Source: an uncultured Eubacteriales bacterium
GTDB taxonomy: Bacteria; Bacillota; Clostridia; Oscillospirales; Oscillospiraceae
Length of the DNA stretch: 26,340 bases
Assembly: GCA_900550705.1 (NCBI GenBank)
Contig: URTG01000006.1
Span: forward strand, 1-26,340
Reading direction: 5' to 3'
The translations under genes and the position numbers were made by a program. Shown here in pieces: positions 22,876 through 26,340 of this stretch; position 1 is the stretch's first letter; every line of letters starts with the position of its first letter. The notes beneath the pieces are model-generated. The model made no database searches, was not told the origin of the DNA, and saw only the letters and a program-made list of their open reading frames with translations.

Positions 22876-24261
22876 TTACTGCTTGCTCTTGATGTAGGCG
22901 TCGATGGACTTGGCGGCGTGCTTGCCCGCACCCATGGCCAGAATGACCGTGGCTGCGCCGGTGGCGGCGTCACCGCCGGCAAAGATAGCGGGACAGGAGG
23001 TGCAGCCGTTCTCGTCGGCGGCCACACAGCCCTTTCTGGTCTTCTCCAGACCCGGGGTGCCGTCGTAGCTCATGGGGTTGGGCTGGGTGCCCAGCGCCAT
23101 GATGACCGCGTCGGCCTGGATCTGGAACTCGCTGCCCTCGATCACCACGGGACGGCGGCGGCCGGAGGCGTCGGGCTCGCCCAGCTCCATCCGCACACAG
23201 GTGACGGACTGAACGTGGTTCTTCTCGTCGCCCTCGATGGACACGGGGTTGGTGAGCAGATCGAAGATGATGCCCTCCTCCTTGGCGTGGTGGACCTCCT
23301 CGGCCCGGGCGGGGAGCTCGGCCTCGGAGCGGCGGTAGACGATGTGGACCTCGGCACCCAGGCGCTTGGCACACCGGGCGGCGTCCATGGCCACGTTGCC
23401 GCCGCCGACCACGATCACCTTGCCGCTGTGGAGGATGGGGGTCTCGCTGTCGGGCTTGTAGGCCTTCATCAGGTTGATTCGGGTCAGATACTCGTTGGCG
23501 GAGTAGACGCCCACCAGAGACTCACCGGGAATTTTCATAAACATAGGCAGACCGGCGCCGGAGCCGATGAACACGGCCTCGTAGCCCCGCTCAAACAGGT
23601 CGGTGACGGTGAGGACCTTGCCGATGACCATGTTCAGCTCGATGTCCACGCCCATCTTGGCCAGGTTGGCCACCTCGCGCTGGACAATGGCCTTGGGCAG
23701 ACGGAACTCGGGAATGCCGTAGCTCAGCACACCGCCGGGGGTATGGAACGCCTCGAACACAGAGACGTCGTAGCCCATGCGGGCCAGCTCGCCGGAGCAG
23801 GTCAGACCGGCGGGGCCGGAGCCGATGACGGCCACCTTGTGGCCGTTTTTGGGGGCGGTGGCCACGTTGGCCACACCGTGCTCGGCGGCCCAGTCGGCCA
23901 CAAAGCGCTCCACCCGGCCGATGGCCACAGGCTCGCCCTTGATGCCGCGGACACACTTGCCCTCGCACTGGTTCTCCTGGGGGCAGACGCGGCCGGAGAT
24001 GGCGGGCAGTGCGTTGGCGTTGGACAGGATCTCATAGGCGGCGGCGATGTCGCCCTCGGCCACCTTGGCCAGGAAATCGGGGATGGGGATGCCCACGGGG
24101 CAACCGGTGACACAGGCGGGGTTCTTGCAGTGGATGCACCGCTGCGCCTCGTTCATGGCCTCCTCCAGAGTGTAGCCCTGGGCTACCTCCAGGAAGTTTG
24201 CATTGCGGACGTTGGGGTCCTGCTCCTTCATCGGAGTCTTCGTCATCTGCATATTAGCCAT
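22876..24261 (-). CDS. nfnB: NfnB-type transhydrogenase subunit (GltA-like, NADPH-dependent glutamate synthase small-chain family)
   Basis: 461-residue flavoprotein with two [4Fe-4S] clusters at the N-terminus (C42, C45, C50, C54, then C93, C99, C103), FAD site VAVIGSGPAGL (144-154) and a second dinucleotide site VIVVGGGNVAMDAAR (near 285). Often annotated gltA. Adjacency to the NfnA-type protein, with an eight-base overlap, favours the electron-bifurcating reduced ferredoxin:NADP oxidoreductase (NfnAB) in which this subunit binds NADP; a sulfide dehydrogenase (SudAB) is the alternative. ATG 24261 follows AGGAGGT by seven bases. Probably supplies NADPH from NADH and reduced ferredoxin in an anaerobe. 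Confidence 0.88.
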   Translation of the reverse strand: MANMQMTKTPMKEQDPNVRNANFLEVAQGYTLEEAMNEAQRCIHCKNPACVTGCPVGIPIPDFLAKVAEGDIAAAYEILSNANALPAISGRVCPQENQCEGKCVRGIKGEPVAIGRVERFVADWAAEHGVANVATAPKNGHKVAVIGSGPAGLTCSGELARMGYDVSVFEAFHTPGGVLSYGIPEFRLPKAIVQREVANLAKMGVDIELNMVIGKVLTVTDLFERGYEAVFIGSGAGLPMFMKIPGESLVGVYSANEYLTRINLMKAYKPDSETPILHSGKVIVVGGGNVAMDAARCAKRLGAEVHIVYRRSEAELPARAEEVHHAKEEGIIFDLLTNPVSIEGDEKNHVQSVTCVRMELGEPDASGRRRPVVIEGSEFQIQADAVIMALGTQPNPMSYDGTPGLEKTRKGCVAADENGCTSCPAIFAGGDAATGAATVILAMGAGKHAAKSIDAYIKSKQ

Positions 24262-25102
24262 TCATGGCACCTCCTCCCAGGCGGCAGAGATGCTTCTCCT
24301 TCGCCTTTGCCTCAAAGTCGCGATAGGTGGCGTTCCGGGCGATCACTTCGTCAAAGTCCACCTTATGGCCGTCGAAATCCGGGCCGTCCACACAGGCGAA
24401 TTTGACCTCGCCGTCTACGTTCAGGCGGCAGCAGCCGCACATTCCGGTGCCGTCGATCATAATGGGGTTCATGCTGACGGTGGTGGGGATGCCGTATTTT
24501 TCCGTGAGCTTGCAGGCAAACTTCATCATCATCAGGGGGCCGATGGCGAAGACGTGGTCGAACTTCACGCCGCCGGCAATCAGCTCCTCCAGCTTGCCGG
24601 TGACAAAGCCGTGGTAGCCGTAGCTGCCGTCGTCCGTGCAGATGTGCAGGTCGGTGCAGGCGTGGGACATCTCCTCCTCCAGAATGACGATGTCCTTCGT
24701 CTTAAAGCCGCCGATCAGGTCCACCTGGTTGCCGGCCTCATGCAGGGCGCGGGCCACCGGCAGCGCGATGGCGCAGCCCAGACCGCCGCCCAGAACGGCC
24801 ACGCGGCCCAGGTCCTCTACCTCGGTAGGCTGACCCAGAGGACCCACGAAATCGTGGAGGCAATCGCCCTCGTTCAGCTGATCCAGGGCCAGGGTGGTGC
24901 CCCCGATCTTCTGGAAAATGACGGTGACCAGGTCGTTCTCTGCGCTGGAAATGGTCAGCGGGATGCGCTCGCCCTCCTCGTCTACGCGCAGAATGATGAA
25001 CTGCCCGGCCTTGGCCTTGGCAGCCACCAGCGGCGCATAGACGGAGATCTGTGTGATCTCCGGCGTCAGCGGTTTCTTTTTCGCAATCTCATACTTCTTC
25101 AC
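24254..25102 (-). CDS. nfnA: NfnA-type FAD/NAD-binding oxidoreductase subunit (sulfide/dihydroorotate dehydrogenase-like)
   Basis: 282-residue ferredoxin reductase-like protein, the partner of the NfnB-type subunit. The N-terminal FAD-binding barrel (1-100) has GQFIILRV and IPLTISS, the NAD-binding Rossmann region has VAVLGGGLGCAIALPVARAL, and a C-terminal [2Fe-2S] ligand set is C222, C224, C225 and C237. The start is GTG 25102, preceded by GAGGAGGG; there is no ATG alternative. It is first in the two-gene nfnAB operon and driven by the strong promoter upstream, with a leader of about 145 bases. Confidence 0.88.
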   Translation of the reverse strand: MKKYEIAKKKPLTPEITQISVYAPLVAAKAKAGQFIILRVDEEGERIPLTISSAENDLVTVIFQKIGGTTLALDQLNEGDCLHDFVGPLGQPTEVEDLGRVAVLGGGLGCAIALPVARALHEAGNQVDLIGGFKTKDIVILEEEMSHACTDLHICTDDGSYGYHGFVTGKLEELIAGGVKFDHVFAIGPLMMMKFACKLTEKYGIPTTVSMNPIMIDGTGMCGCCRLNVDGEVKFACVDGPDFDGHKVDFDEVIARNATYRDFEAKAKEKHLCRLGGGAMNG

Positions 25103-25224
25103 TGCGTACCCTCCTCAACAATTTCACTCGCTCCGGCGCAAGGGGCGCGGCGGAGCGGCGGTACCCTTTTTCCATCTCAGTATTCCTATCGACGCGGCCC
25201 AGCCGCGCAGATCGCACAGTCCGG

Positions 25225-25246
25225 AGCACCGCAGCGCTGCGGTGCT
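25225..25246 (-). promoter_or_regulatory. Perfect 22-base palindrome at the start of the nfnAB leader
   Basis: AGCACCGCAGC followed by its exact reverse complement. It would form a hairpin within the first bases of the nfnAB transcript. It is not followed by Ts on the minus strand, so it is not a terminator for rfbA; on the plus strand it is followed by a T-rich run but no gene precedes it. A 5' stabilising hairpin or a regulator site are the two sensible readings. Confidence 0.55.
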
Positions 25247-25254
25247 TCTCTTTT

Positions 25255-25283
25255 CTTATACTGCAACCTGCCGCTAATGTCAA
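25255..25283 (-). promoter_or_regulatory. nfnA: Strong sigma-A promoter of nfnAB
   Basis: Minus strand: perfect -35 TTGACA (25278-25283), 17-base spacer, -10 TATAAG (25255-25260, five of six). The expected start is a few bases ahead of the 22-base palindrome. Confidence 0.82.
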
Positions 25284-25310
25284 TCTTTTTTAGGAGACAG
25301 ACAGCTCTCT

Positions 25311-25355
25311 CTTAAAAATAATTCGTTATTTGTTCTTTTTGGCAGAACAAAAACG
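25311..25355 (-). terminator. Probable terminator of rfbA
   Basis: Starting right after the rfbA stop, CGTTTTTGTTCT pairs with AGAACAAATAACG (one bulge), followed on the leftward transcript by AATTATTTTT. Stem is AU-rich but well positioned. Confidence 0.55.
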
Positions 25356-26213
25356 TCACAGGCACTGGAGATACTTCCCGTACAGCGTCATGGACAGCTC
25401 GCTGCCGATGGCGTGGACCTGCTCCTCGGAGATCCAGCCCTCGTAGTAGCCCAGCTCCTCCAGACAGCCCACATACCGGCCGGTGGAGTCCTGGATGTGG
25501 CGGATGGTCTGCCCCGCCTCCAGCAGACTGTCTGCCGTGCCGGCGTCCAGCCAGGTGAAGTTCTTCTCCAGAGGAATGACCCGGAGCTGCTCCCGGCGGA
25601 GGTACTCCAGATTCACGTCGGTGATCTCCAGCTCCCCCCGGGCGGAGGGCTTCAGATTCCGGGCGATCTCCATAACCTGGTGGTCATAGAAATACAGGCC
25701 GGGGATGATGTAGTTGGACTTGGGGAAGCGGGGCTTCTCCTCGATGGAGATGGCCTTGCCGCTCTCGTTGAACTCCACCACGCCGAAGGGCCGGGGGTCC
25801 TCCACCCAGTAGCCGAAGACGGTGGCCCCCTGCTTTTCGGCGGCGGCGCGCTTCAGCGTGGAGGCCAGGGTGGGCGCATAGAAGATGTTGTCTCCCAGCA
25901 CCAGACATACCCGGTCCTCCCCCACAAAATCCTGGCCGATGAGCAGTGCGTCGGCAATGCCCCGGGCCACGGGCTGCTCGGCATATTCGATATGTATGCC
26001 GTACTGGCTGCCGTCCCCCAGCAGGGCGGCGAAGGTGGCGGTCTCCTTGGGCGGAACGATCACCAGAATCTCGGAAATTCCGGCCTGCATCAGAATGGCG
26101 ATGGGATAGTAGATCAGCGGTTTATCATAGACGGGCAACAGGGGCTTGCACACCGGTTTAGTCATGGGGTACAGTCGCGTCCCCTTCCCCGCCGCCAAGA
26201 CGATTCCCTTCAT
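25356..26213 (-). CDS. rfbA: Glucose-1-phosphate thymidylyltransferase
   Basis: RmlA, first enzyme of dTDP-L-rhamnose synthesis: joins dTTP and glucose 1-phosphate to dTDP-glucose in the cytoplasm. The 285-residue protein opens with LAAGKGTRLYPMT (6-18), the nucleotide-binding signature, then KPLLPVYDKPLIYYP, LGDNIFY (metal-binding Asp), EEKP, and the C-terminal FTWLDAGT. Length is usual for the short form. ATG 26213 has AGGAGG eight bases upstream. The usual partners rfbB, rfbC and rfbD are not in the window; the gene has its own promoter and terminator, so it may be isolated. Confidence 0.95.
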   Translation of the reverse strand: MKGIVLAAGKGTRLYPMTKPVCKPLLPVYDKPLIYYPIAILMQAGISEILVIVPPKETATFAALLGDGSQYGIHIEYAEQPVARGIADALLIGQDFVGEDRVCLVLGDNIFYAPTLASTLKRAAAEKQGATVFGYWVEDPRPFGVVEFNESGKAISIEEKPRFPKSNYIIPGLYFYDHQVMEIARNLKPSARGELEITDVNLEYLRREQLRVIPLEKNFTWLDAGTADSLLEAGQTIRHIQDSTGRYVGCLEELGYYEGWISEEQVHAIGSELSMTLYGKYLQCL

Positions 26214-26289
26214 GGTATCCTCCTAGAATTTGGTCGTTATCAACAGACGGGCGGCAGCACAGTGCGGCTTTCGCTCGCTGGTGTGCTCT

Positions 26290-26319
26290 ATTGTACCACG
26301 ATTCCCCCTGTTTTTACAA
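26290..26319 (-). promoter_or_regulatory. Probable promoter of rfbA
   Basis: Minus strand: -35 TTGTAA (26314-26319), 18-base spacer, -10 TACAAT (26290-26295). It leaves a leader of about 70 bases. Confidence 0.6.
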
Positions 26320-26340
26320 GCCCTGACCAAAATTTCCAGC

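Noticed and set aside
25149..25175. T-box-like GGTACCGC in the nfnAB leader
   Set aside because: The full conserved T-box segment is absent, no downstream terminator/antiterminator pair is present, and nfnAB is not a T-box target.
25089..25283. Possible 64-residue leader protein ahead of nfnA
   Set aside because: TTG start would lie in the -35 region of the nfnAB promoter, there is no ribosome-binding site, and composition is Arg-rich like frame noise.
1..26340. CRISPR arrays, tRNA or rRNA genes, insertion sequences, prophage genes
   Set aside because: No regularly spaced repeats, cloverleaf-like sequences, transposase or phage proteins were seen in the window.

Overview
The window is a compact, GC-rich stretch of a bacterial chromosome. 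Gene content and order point to an anaerobic Gram-positive of the class Clostridia, most like the Oscillospiraceae group (Flavonifractor, Lawsonibacter, Oscillibacter relatives). The reasons are the nusB-xseA-xseB-ispA-dxs-tlyA-nadK-argR-recN order, a sporulation-type YlbJ protein, ackA beside tmcAL, an NfnAB-type transhydrogenase, and strong AGGAGG ribosome-binding sites. The genus is inferred from memory of such genomes, not from a search. I see no rRNA, tRNA, CRISPR array, prophage or insertion sequence. Most of the window is well-known housekeeping sequence.

Layout. Bases 99-11386 are one long leftward operon: nusB, a divergent TsaD paralogue, xseA, xseB, ispA, a DUF212 (YuiD-like) membrane protein, dxs, tlyA, nadK, argR, recN and, after a 73-base gap, a malic enzyme. 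Genes overlap or are separated by a few bases, with ATGA/GTGA junctions at tlyA-nadK, nadK-argR and TsaD-like-xseA. Bases 11585-12701 hold a secreted SleB-type cell-wall hydrolase with its own promoter, terminator and a WalR-like operator. Bases 12849-14098 are a DUF951-radical SAM operon, followed by a divergent DUF2500 gene, then ackA. tmcAL and a DUF3810 membrane metallopeptidase run rightward from a promoter upstream of tmcAL. A leftward ygjP-like, rarA, tauE-like operon follows. Divergent from it lie ylbJ and a 70-residue four-cysteine protein. The window ends with leftward nfnA-nfnB and rfbA (rmlA).

Functions. The long operon combines transcription antitermination, DNA repair (ExoVII, RecN), isoprenoid synthesis (Dxs, IspA, possibly the DUF212 phosphatase-like protein), NADP supply (NadK) and arginine control (ArgR). 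AckA and TmcAL, divergently arranged, both use acetate. NfnAB and malic enzyme are both linked to NADPH or pyruvate metabolism.

Worth a second look: the TsaD paralogue with an altered active-site signature; a perfect TGTWAH-N5-TGTWAH box over the -10 of the hydrolase gene; a 43-base palindromic repeat present twice with flanks inverted but core in the same orientation; a consensus promoter for nfnAB whose transcript should begin with a perfect 22-base palindrome; and a dyad over a promoter at the left edge that drives a gene outside the window. No complete new system was recognised.
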